From an uncultured Porphyromonadaceae bacterium (GTDB taxonomy: Bacteria; Bacteroidota; Bacteroidia; Bacteroidales; Muribaculaceae): DNA of 23,462 nucleotides. Every line of letters begins with the position of its first letter. Position 1 is the first letter of the stretch. Positions 1 to 7,686 of the stretch are shown piece after piece. Under the pieces are notes generated by a model, which saw only the letters and a list, made by a program, of their open reading frames with translations, made no database searches and was not told the DNA's origin. Both the position numbers and the translations under genes were made by a program. The DNA is taken from NCBI GenBank assembly GCA_905193485.1, contig CAJJOX010000004.1, positions 1-23,462 of the forward strand, written 5' to 3'.

Positions 1-82
1 AAGGCACCCCGAGGCTGTCGGCGGCAGCCCCCACGGCCTTGAGAGTAGCGCGGTCGATATGTTGTAACAGTTTGTCAATCAT
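1..82 (-). CDS. N-terminal fragment, probable CCA-adding tRNA nucleotidyltransferase
   Basis: Only the first 27 codons are in the window; the gene runs off the left edge. The peptide starts MIDKLLQHIDRATLK and continues into AAADSLGVP, which resembles the short helical start that precedes the VVGGYVRD nucleotidyltransferase motif in Bacteroidetes CCA-adding enzymes. The diagnostic motif itself lies outside the window, so the name rests on that short match. The start is supported by an ATGA overlap: its ATG (82-80) shares bases with the TGA stop (81-79) of the upstream M24 peptidase gene, which implies translational coupling. Confidence 0.45.
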   Translation of the reverse strand, partial: MIDKLLQHIDRATLKAVGAAADSLGVP

Positions 83-1245
83 TCAAAATATGTGATTTCT
101 TCCGGTGCGTTTGTCAGGCAACGCATTCCATCGGATTCAACGACATAGGTGTTTTCAATTCCCACGGCACCGGTGCCGGGAATAACGAATTTAGGTTCGA
201 TGGCCACGACGTTGCCTTCGGCAAGGATGTCGTGACTGCGTGGAGCGACCACAGGGCGCTCATTGATCTCGATGCCTATGCCATGACCTACAAATCCGGC
301 TTTCTGCCTGTGTCCCATAAAATATTCGTGCAGCCGCGCATCGCGCGCCATGTTCACGGCAAGCTCATACAAAGTGCGGGCCTCGACCCCGGGACGGCCG
401 GCCTCTGCGATGGCATGACATATATCCATCGAACACTTATGGGCCTTCAACGCAAGTGGCGCAAGTTTTTCGACGGCGAACGTACGTGTCATGTCGGTCA
501 TATATCCGGTGTAGTTGCCGTTCGCATCGACCATAACACTGTCGGAAGGCTTTATGATCGAACCGTTTACGCCCACAGGGAGTGATGGGTCAAGACCTTC
601 CCCGCCCATAGCGAAGTCATATGGCGTCGGAGTGTCGGCATTCTCGCCCACAAGTATGTTGGCCATGAAAAGCTCCATCGAGTTTCCGCTGATACGGAAC
701 TGCCCGAGGCAACCTTCGAGACGTGACACACGCTCTATCTCGACCTGCAGCTCAAGGTCGGTCATTCCTTCCTGATAAAGATGAGGCACACGCCGGTAGA
801 CACGCTCCTGCTTCACACCGGAAGCACTTATCAACTCTATCTCACGCTGCGTTTTCACTGCACGGGCAGCCTCCATCATTGGCGAAGCGTTGACCACACG
901 GGCTCCGTCAAACACATGCTTCAGACGTTCGATATCGCTATATGATGTCACATCCAGTTCAAGGCCGATGGATGCAGGCATGTTGAGTCCGAGCGTTTCG
1001 ACAATCTGCTCGGGTTTGCGCACATACACCACTCCGTCGCCCTCAAGACCCACAGGCCTTCGCACAAACATCAGCGGCATGCCATGGAGCGGAAGATAGA
1101 CATATCCGGCAAACACACGTCCGGTGAGGTAATAGATGTTGGCGTTGTCGCTTATCAGCAACGCATCCGTGTCGTTCATCTGCGCACGCACTTTCTGCAG
1201 GCGCGATTCAAACTCCGATTGTTCGAGCAGTAACAAACGTTTCAT
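79..1245 (-). CDS. M24-family metallopeptidase (Xaa-Pro aminopeptidase type)
   Basis: A 388-residue cytoplasmic protein with the two-domain layout of Xaa-Pro aminopeptidases and creatinase-like enzymes: an N-terminal creatinase-type domain (about residues 10-130, with ISDNANIYYLTG) and a C-terminal pita-bread catalytic domain (about 135-388). All five expected dinuclear-metal ligands can be seen: D240 (VDANGNY), D251 (TDMTRTF), H321 (GHGIGIE), E350 (IEPKF) and E364 (GIENTYVV). An active dipeptidase or aminopeptidase that removes residues next to proline is therefore likely, but the substrate is not readable from sequence. There is no signal peptide. The start lies 12 bp after the HAD gene and the stop overlaps the next start by 4 bp, so it sits inside an operon. 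Confidence 0.88.
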   Translation of the reverse strand: MKRLLLLEQSEFESRLQKVRAQMNDTDALLISDNANIYYLTGRVFAGYVYLPLHGMPLMFVRRPVGLEGDGVVYVRKPEQIVETLGLNMPASIGLELDVTSYSDIERLKHVFDGARVVNASPMMEAARAVKTQREIELISASGVKQERVYRRVPHLYQEGMTDLELQVEIERVSRLEGCLGQFRISGNSMELFMANILVGENADTPTPYDFAMGGEGLDPSLPVGVNGSIIKPSDSVMVDANGNYTGYMTDMTRTFAVEKLAPLALKAHKCSMDICHAIAEAGRPGVEARTLYELAVNMARDARLHEYFMGHRQKAGFVGHGIGIEINERPVVAPRSHDILAEGNVVAIEPKFVIPGTGAVGIENTYVVESDGMRCLTNAPEEITYFE

Positions 1246-1257
1246 TGTCGTAAGATT

Positions 1258-1935
1258 TTAGTCAGAGAGAAAAAAGCGTGCGACGTCGGCAAACGAAGCA
1301 GCGCTGAAATCGGCATCGTCACATTGACCGAAGCCATAAGTCACATGCATCATCGGCAGTCCGGCGGCGTGTGCGCTCAGGCAGTCGCCTTCGGTGTCGC
1401 CTATATAAACAGGCGTCTGAAGAACGTGTTTTTCTACAAGTCGGGCGATGTTGCCTTCTTTGGATAGTCCGGTCTGTCCGTGAGTGAGCGTGTCGATGAA
1501 GAATGGACGCAGACCGGTATAGTCAAGGAAATAGTCAAGTCCGTGCACTCCGCAGTTGCTCACCATCATCAGTCTGTAACGCGAGGCAAGCTCCGGAATA
1601 AATTCAGCGACGCCGTCATAAAGCCGACCGCCGCGCACCGGCATCAACTCTGCATCGGTATGACCAAGCTCGACAGCAAAACGATCGCGGTCGAGTGTGG
1701 CCGGTGCAAGCCGCTCCATGATTGCCTCGATCGGCATGCCCATACATTCAATCAGCTGATCGCGCGTGACAGTGGCATCGACCCCCATGCGGCGATATGC
1801 TTCATTCCAGATATCACGATAGGTGTCGACGGCATCCCATAACGTGCCGTCCATGTCGAAAATCAGGCTGTCGAATCGTTTTGTCTGCATACTTTCGCAG
1901 TTAGTTTTGTCTGCGGCGCCGTGGCCGTCTGCCAT
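1258..1935 (-). CDS. HAD-superfamily hydrolase (phosphoglycolate-phosphatase-like)
   Basis: A 225-residue open frame with the haloacid dehalogenase motifs in order: motif I DMDGTLWD with the nucleophile and acid Asp pair, a SNCG motif II, a lysine in GLSKEGNI (motif III), and GDTEGD (motif IV). The region between motifs I and II is a helical cap, as in phosphoglycolate phosphatase and beta-phosphoglucomutase relatives. The physiological substrate is unknown. The span given is the longest ATG frame. The first 15 residues (MADGHGAADKTNCES) do not look like this family, and Met16 at 1890 (MQTKRFDSLIF) is the more natural start, giving about 210 residues. It lies 15 bp (or 60 bp with Met16) after gldH, in the same operon. 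Confidence 0.87.
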   Translation of the reverse strand: MADGHGAADKTNCESMQTKRFDSLIFDMDGTLWDAVDTYRDIWNEAYRRMGVDATVTRDQLIECMGMPIEAIMERLAPATLDRDRFAVELGHTDAELMPVRGGRLYDGVAEFIPELASRYRLMMVSNCGVHGLDYFLDYTGLRPFFIDTLTHGQTGLSKEGNIARLVEKHVLQTPVYIGDTEGDCLSAHAAGLPMMHVTYGFGQCDDADFSAASFADVARFFLSD

Positions 1936-1950
1936 TTTTCACAATGTGAC

Positions 1951-2427
1951 TCATGGATTCTCGCTTTCGATTATAATACCGATCTGTTCCAGGCCGCGCA
2001 CGGTGTCGACACGCATCACATGTCGCAGTTTAACGGTTGACGTGCCTGTAATGTTCACTATGCTGTCAAACGGGGCGGAACATTGGTAGGAATCGCCTAT
2101 GCCCTTGCCGAGCCACCTGCCGTAGCTGTCTGCCATCACAATGTCGACTGTGTCGCGGATTTCGGCGCCGGACAGATCAGTGCGGCTCACTTCAATCCAC
2201 AGGTTGCGATAAGGAAAATCATCGTTGTGGCGAACTGCCACCGAAATCCGTTTGCCTGTTGGAGCAAGGCTGTCGGTGGTGACGGCGACAGTGTCGCCAT
2301 AAGCCCATCCCGACGGCGGCAACTGAGTGAACCGGCCGAAACTATCGGCCGGATCGCCACACGCGCTAATAATGGCTGAAAGGGCGATGACAACAATAAT
2401 GGATATGACGCCTGACGCTTTATTCAT
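1951..2427 (-). CDS. gldH: GldH-type lipoprotein
   Basis: A 158-residue lipoprotein. The N-terminus has a Lys, a hydrophobic stretch (about residues 7-20) and a lipobox ISAC ending at Cys23, so it should be lipidated and membrane anchored. The body (FGRFTQLPPSGWAYGD, then IEVSRTDLSG and DTVDIVMADSYGRWLGKGIG) matches GldH, a lipoprotein first found through gliding motility in Flavobacterium and widespread in non-gliding Bacteroidales, where its role is unclear. The frame stays open far upstream inside the PSP1 gene, but the signal peptide fixes the start at 2427. That start overlaps the PSP1 stop by 8 bp (ATGAATAA). PSP1-gldH adjacency is typical of the phylum. Confidence 0.85.
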   Translation of the reverse strand: MNKASGVISIIVVIALSAIISACGDPADSFGRFTQLPPSGWAYGDTVAVTTDSLAPTGKRISVAVRHNDDFPYRNLWIEVSRTDLSGAEIRDTVDIVMADSYGRWLGKGIGDSYQCSAPFDSIVNITGTSTVKLRHVMRVDTVRGLEQIGIIIESENP

Positions 2428-3757
2428 CTTTATTCGTTCGCTGTCCGGGAGTATTGCCGTTGTCGGTCCGCTCTTTGCCGCGAGACTGACGGCGGCGATT
2501 GTCGCGACGCTGTCTGTCGCCGTCATTCGGCTGACGCTTATCCCGGCTATCGACCGTTCCGGCTGTTTCCTGAGAAGACGAAGAGGCGGAGGCGTCGGAA
2601 GACGACGCGGCGGTCTGCCCTGAAGATGGCTTCGTTTTTTTACGTTTTTTCTTTTTCTTGCTGTCAAAACGCGATATGTTGTCCTGATCAAGAAGATCGG
2701 CGTAAGCTTTTTTCTCCTGAGGTTTTTCGCTATCTGCCAGCAGCGAAAGCGGCTTCTCCCCCTCTTTATTGAGGGCTATCACTTCAAACGCGCGGTCGGC
2801 GGGGATTGTGGTGAGATTGGCGGGAATATTTTTATCGGTGCTGTATGTGACAAGCCTGTTGAACACATCATATTTGAAATAATACCATGTGTTATCGGCC
2901 GTTTCGAGCCGTACGTCTTTTCCCGGGAGCCGTTTGAGAGCCTCGACATAGGCGTCGACCTCAAAGTTAAGGCAGCATTTCAGCTTGGCGCATTGTCCGG
3001 CGAGTTTCTGCGGATTGAGGGAGATGTCCTGAAAACGTGCCGAAGCCGTACCGACCGACACGAAGTTGGTCATCCAGCTGGCGCAACAAAGGGCGCGGCC
3101 GCACGGACCTATGCCGCCGATGCGGCCGGCTTCCTGACGCGCGCCGATCTGTTTCATCTCGATTCGCACTTTGAAAGCGTCGGCAAGCACTTTGATGAGC
3201 TGGCGGAAGTCGACACGTTCGTCGGCTATGTAATAGAAAATGGCTTTGTTTCCGTCGCCCTGATATTCTACATCGCCGATTTTCATGTTGAGATTGAGAT
3301 CTTCGGCTATCTTGCGGGCACGTATCATCGTGTCGTTTTCCTTGGCCTTTGCCTCTTCAAAGCGCTCGAGATCGGAGGGTTTGGCTTTTCGAAGCACCCT
3401 CTTGATTTCGGCATCATGCTTGATGTTTGACTTTTTCATCTGGCGACCCACAAGCGGACCGGTAAGAGTCACCTGCCCGATATCATGGCCGGGGGTCGAT
3501 TCCACAGCCACTATATCGCCTATTGCGAGGGGGATATGGGTCGAGTTGCGGAAGAATCCTTTGCGGGTGTTTTTAAACTGCACTTCAACGATGTCGCAAG
3601 AGCCCTTGACACCGGGAATGTCGGCAAGCCAGTCGTGGCAGAACAATTTGCCGCGAGGCACGGAATATCCGCGTGATCCGCATCTGCCGTCCGCACCCGA
3701 TGATTCAGGCCGGCCTTTGCGCGTTTCGTCGCCGGGCGTTTCGTTATCGTAAGTCAT
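2420..3757 (-). CDS. PSP1-domain protein, RicT/YaaT-like
   Basis: A 445-residue cytoplasmic protein. The PSP1 C-terminal domain carries the two cysteine clusters of the RicT/YaaT family: GPCGRALCC (C219, C224, C225) and QCAKLKCC (C256, C261, C262). In Bacillus, RicT belongs to a complex with Fe-S clusters that stimulates RNase Y-dependent mRNA processing. Here the gene starts 21 bp after the stop of rny, which fits a functional link; this is inference, because Ric partners are not seen in the window. Residues from about 365 to the end form a low-complexity tail: a Lys/Arg run, a Ser/Ala-rich stretch, then Arg/Asp/Gln-rich sequence. It is probably disordered and possibly RNA-binding. The short N-terminal segment (1-30) is also polar. 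Confidence 0.88.
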   Translation of the reverse strand: MTYDNETPGDETRKGRPESSGADGRCGSRGYSVPRGKLFCHDWLADIPGVKGSCDIVEVQFKNTRKGFFRNSTHIPLAIGDIVAVESTPGHDIGQVTLTGPLVGRQMKKSNIKHDAEIKRVLRKAKPSDLERFEEAKAKENDTMIRARKIAEDLNLNMKIGDVEYQGDGNKAIFYYIADERVDFRQLIKVLADAFKVRIEMKQIGARQEAGRIGGIGPCGRALCCASWMTNFVSVGTASARFQDISLNPQKLAGQCAKLKCCLNFEVDAYVEALKRLPGKDVRLETADNTWYYFKYDVFNRLVTYSTDKNIPANLTTIPADRAFEVIALNKEGEKPLSLLADSEKPQEKKAYADLLDQDNISRFDSKKKKKRKKTKPSSGQTAASSSDASASSSSQETAGTVDSRDKRQPNDGDRQRRDNRRRQSRGKERTDNGNTPGQRTNKDE

Positions 3758-3778
3758 AGTTGCGCAAAATGATGTGGT

Positions 3779-5326
3779 TTATTTTGCGAAGCTCACGGAA
3801 CGTGTTTCGCGGATTACGGTGATCTTCACCTGACCGGGATAAGTCATTTCGTCCTGTATGCGTTTTGCTATTTCAGCCGATAGTTTTTCGGTTTCGACGT
3901 CGTCGATTTTGTCGGCGCCGACAATCACGCGGAGCTCGCGTCCTGCCTGAATGGCATAGGTCTTGATCACGCCGGGATATGAAAGGGCAAGCTGCTCGAG
4001 GTCGTTGAGGCGCTTGATATAGGCTTCGACCATCTCGCGACGGGCACCGGGACGGGCGCCGGAAATAGCGTCGCACACCTGCACTATGGGCGCGAGAAGC
4101 GATGTCATTTCGATCTCATCGTGATGGGCGCCGATAGCATTGCAGATCTCAGGTTTTTCCTTATATTTTTCAGCAAGCTTCATACCCAGCAGTGCATGGG
4201 GCAATTCGGGCTCTTCATCGGGCACTTTACCTATATCGTGGAGAAGTCCGGCTCGACGTGCCTTCTTCGGATTGAGGCCGAGCTCCGACGCCATAACCGC
4301 ACACAGATTGGCCGTTTCGCGTGAGTGCTGAAGAAGATTCTGTCCGTAGCTGGAACGATATTTCATTTTTCCCACCAGACGCACGAGTTCGGGATGCAGC
4401 CCGTGAATGCCAAGGTCGATGGTGGTGCGCTTGCCTGTTTCAATAATTTCCTCTTCTACCTGACGACGCACTTTCGCGACCACTTCTTCGATACGGGCTG
4501 GGTGGATGCGACCGTCGTTGACAAGCTGATGCAACGCCAGACGTGCGATCTCGCGGCGAACAGGATCGAAGCCTGAAAGCACAATTGCTTCAGGAGTGTC
4601 ATCGACAATAATCTCGATGCCGGTCGCAGCCTCGAGCGCGCGGATATTACGACCCTCACGGCCTATGATGCGCCCTTTGATTTCATCGGAATCGATCTGG
4701 AAGACAGTCACGGAGTTTTCGATGGCCGTTTCTGTCGCCACTCGCTGAATCGACTGCACCACAATGCGTTTCGCTTCCTTGTTTGCTGTAAGTTTGGCTT
4801 CGTCCATAATATCGTTGATATAGCTCTGGGCGGCGGTTTTGGCCTCGTCTTTGAGAGATTCGATGAGTTTTTCCTTAGCCTCTTCCGATGAAAGCCCCGA
4901 CATGCGCTCAAGTTCGTCCTGCGCGTGACGTATCATGTCGTCAAGCTCATTCTGCCGTGACTCGGCAGCTGCCATCTGCTCGTTGAGGCGGTTGCGCATC
5001 TGCTCGTTTTCATTGCGCGTGCGCTGGTTTTCGCTCTGCTGCTGGTTGAGCTGCAGCTCGCGCTGCTTGAGCTTACCCTCCATCGACTGCACTTTTGACA
5101 TGCGCTGAGAAGCCGTTTTTTCAGCCTCTGAAACGATCTTTAGTTCTTCTTCGCGTGCTTCGAGAAGCTTGTTTTTCTTAATTACTTCGGCTTCGTTTTC
5201 AGCTTCGGCTATTATGATTTTTGCACGGCTGCGCGACATGTTGCGTTGGGCTATCACAGTGCCGACAATGCCGACCGCCAGCGCTAACACCGCGACCACG
5301 ATATAGATCAGTAATTCTGCGTCCAT
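3779..5326 (-). CDS. rny: Ribonuclease Y
   Basis: A 515-residue membrane-anchored endoribonuclease, the usual length. Domains in order: one N-terminal transmembrane helix (about 5-25), a long charged coiled coil (about 30-180, Glu/Gln/Arg rich), a KH RNA-binding domain with [15 protein letters not shown] (about 217-232), and an HD domain with HDIGK (His363-Asp364) and a second GAHHDE motif. RNase Y starts mRNA decay by cutting single-stranded AU-rich RNA at the membrane. The gene lies 36 bp downstream of the 6S-like RNA hairpin and 21 bp upstream of the RicT-like gene. No TAnnTTTG box is visible directly upstream, so it is likely transcribed from the promoter before the small coiled-coil gene, or from an unseen one. 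Confidence 0.97.
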   Translation of the reverse strand: MDAELLIYIVVAVLALAVGIVGTVIAQRNMSRSRAKIIIAEAENEAEVIKKNKLLEAREEELKIVSEAEKTASQRMSKVQSMEGKLKQRELQLNQQQSENQRTRNENEQMRNRLNEQMAAAESRQNELDDMIRHAQDELERMSGLSSEEAKEKLIESLKDEAKTAAQSYINDIMDEAKLTANKEAKRIVVQSIQRVATETAIENSVTVFQIDSDEIKGRIIGREGRNIRALEAATGIEIIVDDTPEAIVLSGFDPVRREIARLALHQLVNDGRIHPARIEEVVAKVRRQVEEEIIETGKRTTIDLGIHGLHPELVRLVGKMKYRSSYGQNLLQHSRETANLCAVMASELGLNPKKARRAGLLHDIGKVPDEEPELPHALLGMKLAEKYKEKPEICNAIGAHHDEIEMTSLLAPIVQVCDAISGARPGARREMVEAYIKRLNDLEQLALSYPGVIKTYAIQAGRELRVIVGADKIDDVETEKLSAEIAKRIQDEMTYPGQVKITVIRETRSVSFAK

Positions 5327-5361
5327 TGGTTTTTATATTAGGTTAATATGAGTTGATATAT

Positions 5362-5482
5362 AAAAAATTTCCGCTCCAATGCCTGTCGGCTGACTCCGGC
5401 TGCGCACCGTGTGCCGTGACAATAACGACACACGATCCTGCATCCTCAGTCAACCATCGGTCATCGTGCGGGATCAAGATTC
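5362..5482 (-). ncRNA. ssrS: 6S-like RNA (ssrS candidate) between zapA and rny
   Basis: The minus strand of this otherwise gene-free interval folds into a single long hairpin with 6S RNA architecture. From outside in: a CCGC/GCGG closing helix (5471-5468 with 5374-5371), CCGAT/ATTGG (5460-5456 with 5380-5376), GTTGACT/AGTCAGC, an open bubble of 11 and 10 nt, an 11-bp apical stem ATCGTGTGTCG/CGGCACACGGT and a 9-nt loop. A TTTTTT run follows at 5367-5362. Several pairs are G-U on the minus strand and become C-A mismatches on the plus strand, so the structure favours minus transcription. 6S RNA binds the RNA polymerase holoenzyme; a zapA neighbour is also the classic enterobacterial setting. The ends are approximate and the identity was not checked against a covariance model. 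Confidence 0.72.
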
Positions 5483-5585
5483 AAACCATTCATGAAAGCC
5501 ATATGCGGCCGTCGGGATTTGTCAACGCTCTCTTGCGCATTCCCTTTCAGCCATTTATAGCGACAATCGATTGCCGTGATATATT

Positions 5586-5906
5586 TCAACCTACATTCTC
5601 CTGCCGGTTGCCCGCCGAGGGTAATCCGGTGTCAAGCAGTCTGTCGATCTCGGTTTCAAAGCCGTCAAGCAATGCTTCTGTCTGCTTTGCATATGACGAA
5701 AGGTTGAGATAACCTTTCGCGAACAGCAATGTCACCTTCGCCATTATTTCATCAGTTTCACTGCCTGCGAATCGTCTGAGATACGATTCATAGGCATGAT
5801 TGATTTCTTTGGCCGCCTCGCGAAGCAACAATTCCTCCTCCGGCCTGACAGTCAGACTGAGGCGGACATTGCCTATGCGGAGCGTTATATCAAGTTTATC
5901 TTTCAT
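5586..5906 (-). CDS. zapA: Cell division protein ZapA
   Basis: A 106-residue protein that begins MKDKLDITLRIGNVRLSL, the ZapA N-terminal beta strands, followed by REAAKEIN and a C-terminal helix expected to form the antiparallel coiled coil. ZapA cross-links FtsZ filaments at the division ring. The frame stays open to a GTG at 5918 that overlaps the upstream gene's stop by 8 bp, but the ATG at 5906 gives the N-terminus typical of Bacteroidetes ZapA, so that start is used; the alternative adds four residues. The gene is followed by a 6S-like RNA, the same zapA-ssrS order seen in gamma-proteobacteria. Confidence 0.88.
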   Translation of the reverse strand: MKDKLDITLRIGNVRLSLTVRPEEELLLREAAKEINHAYESYLRRFAGSETDEIMAKVTLLFAKGYLNLSSYAKQTEALLDGFETEIDRLLDTGLPSAGNRQENVG

Positions 5907-5910
5907 CGCA

Positions 5911-6204
5911 TCATTCACTTAGCTCATTGATGCATTTGTCTATGTCCCGCAATAATTCAGCAAAAAATTTACGGCTCCGTTCAACATCCTCTCGGCGCGG
6001 CGACAATGTGGTCACCACCTGCAATTGTTCCAATTGCTGCCGAAGCACACTGATCTCTCGGTCTTTGCGCTTGATTTCCAGTTCGAGGTCATTGATCCGT
6101 GACTCCGCTTCACGCCGCGCATCCTCCGTTCGGGCATAGCGCTCTACGAGTAGCTGCGCTTTACTCTTCAGGCTGTCAAGACGTTGCTGCAGATTACCGG
6201 CCAT
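5911..6204 (-). CDS. Small coiled-coil protein upstream of zapA (ZapB-like in form)
   Basis: A 97-residue protein that is almost wholly helical and charged, with heptad-like spacing through about residues 5-70 (RLDSLKSKAQLL, then ESRINDLELEIKRKD and VLRQQLEQLQ) and a second short helix near the end. There is no signal peptide or membrane segment. It lies 4 bp upstream of the zapA ATG, and the two are surely co-transcribed. A short coiled-coil protein paired with ZapA suggests a divisome role comparable to ZapB, but sequence identity to E. coli ZapB was not established. The start at 6204 is about 18 bp downstream of a perfect TAnnTTTG box. Confidence 0.8.
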   Translation of the reverse strand: MAGNLQQRLDSLKSKAQLLVERYARTEDARREAESRINDLELEIKRKDREISVLRQQLEQLQVVTTLSPRREDVERSRKFFAELLRDIDKCINELSE

Positions 6205-6221
6205 TTTATGCTAAATTTTTA

Positions 6222-6248
6222 CAAAAGTAACAAATATTTTTTAGATCC
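6222..6248 (-). promoter_or_regulatory. Probable promoter of the coiled-coil/zapA/rny string
   Basis: On the minus strand a TACTTTTG box (6229-6222) matches the Bacteroidetes -7 consensus TAnnTTTG. It lies 18 bp before the ATG at 6204, which gives a short leader of about ten bases. No convincing TTTG appears about 19-21 bp further upstream, so the -33 element is weak. The flanking intergenic stretch (6205-6321) is AT-rich with A/T homopolymers, and I see no clear terminator there for the biotin operon. Confidence 0.6.
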
Positions 6249-6321
6249 GGCTATTTTTCAGTTTTTTTTTCGACACCCGGCTGCGGCATAAGCGATAGAT
6301 GCTCGGATTACAGGTGCGATA

Positions 6322-7686
6322 TCAGCGGATACCCGAAACGATCAACGGCCGGTATGTCAGCCGGCGTATGCCCGATCGCAGAATACTCCGGGTGACCGAT
6401 GCGGGGATACGTTCAGAAACGGCGTTGACACCTGTGCGGCTCAGATGTCGGAGAAGCGACGCTGTATCGTCGAACTCTCTCGTCATAGTTTCCGCATTGA
6501 TGCTCACTTCACGGAACCCGACTTCAGACATCAGCCGGCTCCATTGTCCGACAGAATAATAATTGGGGGTGGATGGGAGGAATGGCATGAGTTCGGGAAA
6601 ATTGTCGGGATCGAAAGTCGACAATGCAAGCAAGCCGTCATGACGAAGCACCCGGTGGCAATGACGCACAAAGGCGGCAGCACTGTTGAACCATTGCACG
6701 GCTGATGAGCCGGCTATCAGGTCGCGGGATTCGTCGGATTCTTTACAGATCCTTATTTCGGCGTCACATTGGCGATGCACTCCGGGCAACGACTGTGGAA
6801 TTGCGACAAGATCCCAAAGTTCAAGACGAGGCTGTCCGGCAAGTGCCGCAAGTTCTTTAGTCAGGAAGCCTGTACCACAACCGACCTCAAGCACATCGCT
6901 GACGCGACGACCGGCAAGACGCTCTCTGATGACGCCCGCCAATCGATGCGCCACATGACGCTGCACGTCGGCTTCACAGTCATAACTGTCCACCGATCCG
7001 CCAAATCGCCGAGCTACAAGCGGTTTGTTGACGATCAACCGATCGATGAGCGAATCAAAATCAGGCAAGTGCGGCTCGTCGACACATCTCACATCCGGAT
7101 GTCCTGACCATGCGCGCAATTGATTGTCGGCAGGTATGATCATATCCCGTTTCCCGACCACGACAATATCCCATAGATTCATTTTTTCCCGGCAATGCCC
7201 TATAGCCGCAATAGCCCGCAGCTCATGATCAAGCCGGTCAACCGGTCGCTGAACCCAGCCGCCCGACACCAATGCCGCAAGACGCTGTCCGGAACCGCAC
7301 ATACGGCGGTTGAATTTCGCCATCACCGCAGGCGACAGATTATCAAGCGTACCGCGGAAAATCGCTTCGGGAATTCCGAAATTATCGTCAACCGGACAAA
7401 GCGTGCCGTTGACAGCTATCCTCGCTGTATAAGGCAATTGCGGATTTTCACTCATGAACAGTGTGGCCGCAATCACACCAAACGACCAGCCGACAACACA
7501 GATCTCATCGTAGGCATTTATCATTTCAAGCTGTTCGGTGTCAGCACCCGTGCGATGATCAAACGCAACAGCAACATCATAGCCCGTCGGGGCCACGGAA
7601 GCAAATATATGCTCGTCCATAGCCCAGCCGGCAAATATCAGCAATAGCCGCGGCGACGATTCCTCATGTGTAAGCTTGATATTCAT
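6322..7686 (-). CDS. bioGC: BioG-BioC fusion: pimeloyl-ACP methyl esterase / malonyl-ACP O-methyltransferase
   Basis: A 454-residue bifunctional protein for early biotin synthesis. Residues 1 to about 220 match BioG (DUF452), an alpha/beta hydrolase: LIFAGWAMDE, the nucleophile elbow GWSFGV (Ser68), GKRDMIIP (Asp181) and EPHLPDF (His206). Residues from about 228 form a class I SAM methyltransferase of BioC type, with VLEVGCGTGFLTKEL (near 266) and VQWFNSAAAF. BioC methylates malonyl-ACP so that fatty acid synthesis can build the pimeloyl chain; BioG removes the methyl group at the end. One chain thus holds the first and last steps of the detour. The ATG at 7686 is preferred over a TTG two codons earlier because it gives an ATGA overlap with the bioF stop. 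No terminator is evident after it. Confidence 0.9.
   Translation of the reverse strand: MNIKLTHEESSPRLLLIFAGWAMDEHIFASVAPTGYDVAVAFDHRTGADTEQLEMINAYDEICVVGWSFGVIAATLFMSENPQLPYTARIAVNGTLCPVDDNFGIPEAIFRGTLDNLSPAVMAKFNRRMCGSGQRLAALVSGGWVQRPVDRLDHELRAIAAIGHCREKMNLWDIVVVGKRDMIIPADNQLRAWSGHPDVRCVDEPHLPDFDSLIDRLIVNKPLVARRFGGSVDSYDCEADVQRHVAHRLAGVIRERLAGRRVSDVLEVGCGTGFLTKELAALAGQPRLELWDLVAIPQSLPGVHRQCDAEIRICKESDESRDLIAGSSAVQWFNSAAAFVRHCHRVLRHDGLLALSTFDPDNFPELMPFLPSTPNYYSVGQWSRLMSEVGFREVSINAETMTREFDDTASLLRHLSRTGVNAVSERIPASVTRSILRSGIRRLTYRPLIVSGIR

Noticed and set aside
2560..2680. Possible low-complexity repeat in the 3' part of the PSP1 gene
   Set aside because: It encodes a Lys, Ser and Arg-rich tail with irregular codons. 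There is no tandem unit of constant length.
2428..2691. N-terminal extension of the gldH frame into the PSP1 gene
   Set aside because: The extra residues are Arg/Pro-rich shadow sequence, and the lipoprotein signal peptide begins at 2427.
2993..3752. Plus-strand frames opposite the PSP1 gene
   Set aside because: The PSP1 cysteine motifs are on the minus strand. The opposite frames have no domain and overlap each other in different phases.
5353..5712. A 119-codon plus-strand frame across the zapA-rny gap
   Set aside because: It runs antisense to both the 3' end of zapA and the 6S-like RNA and shows no protein family features.
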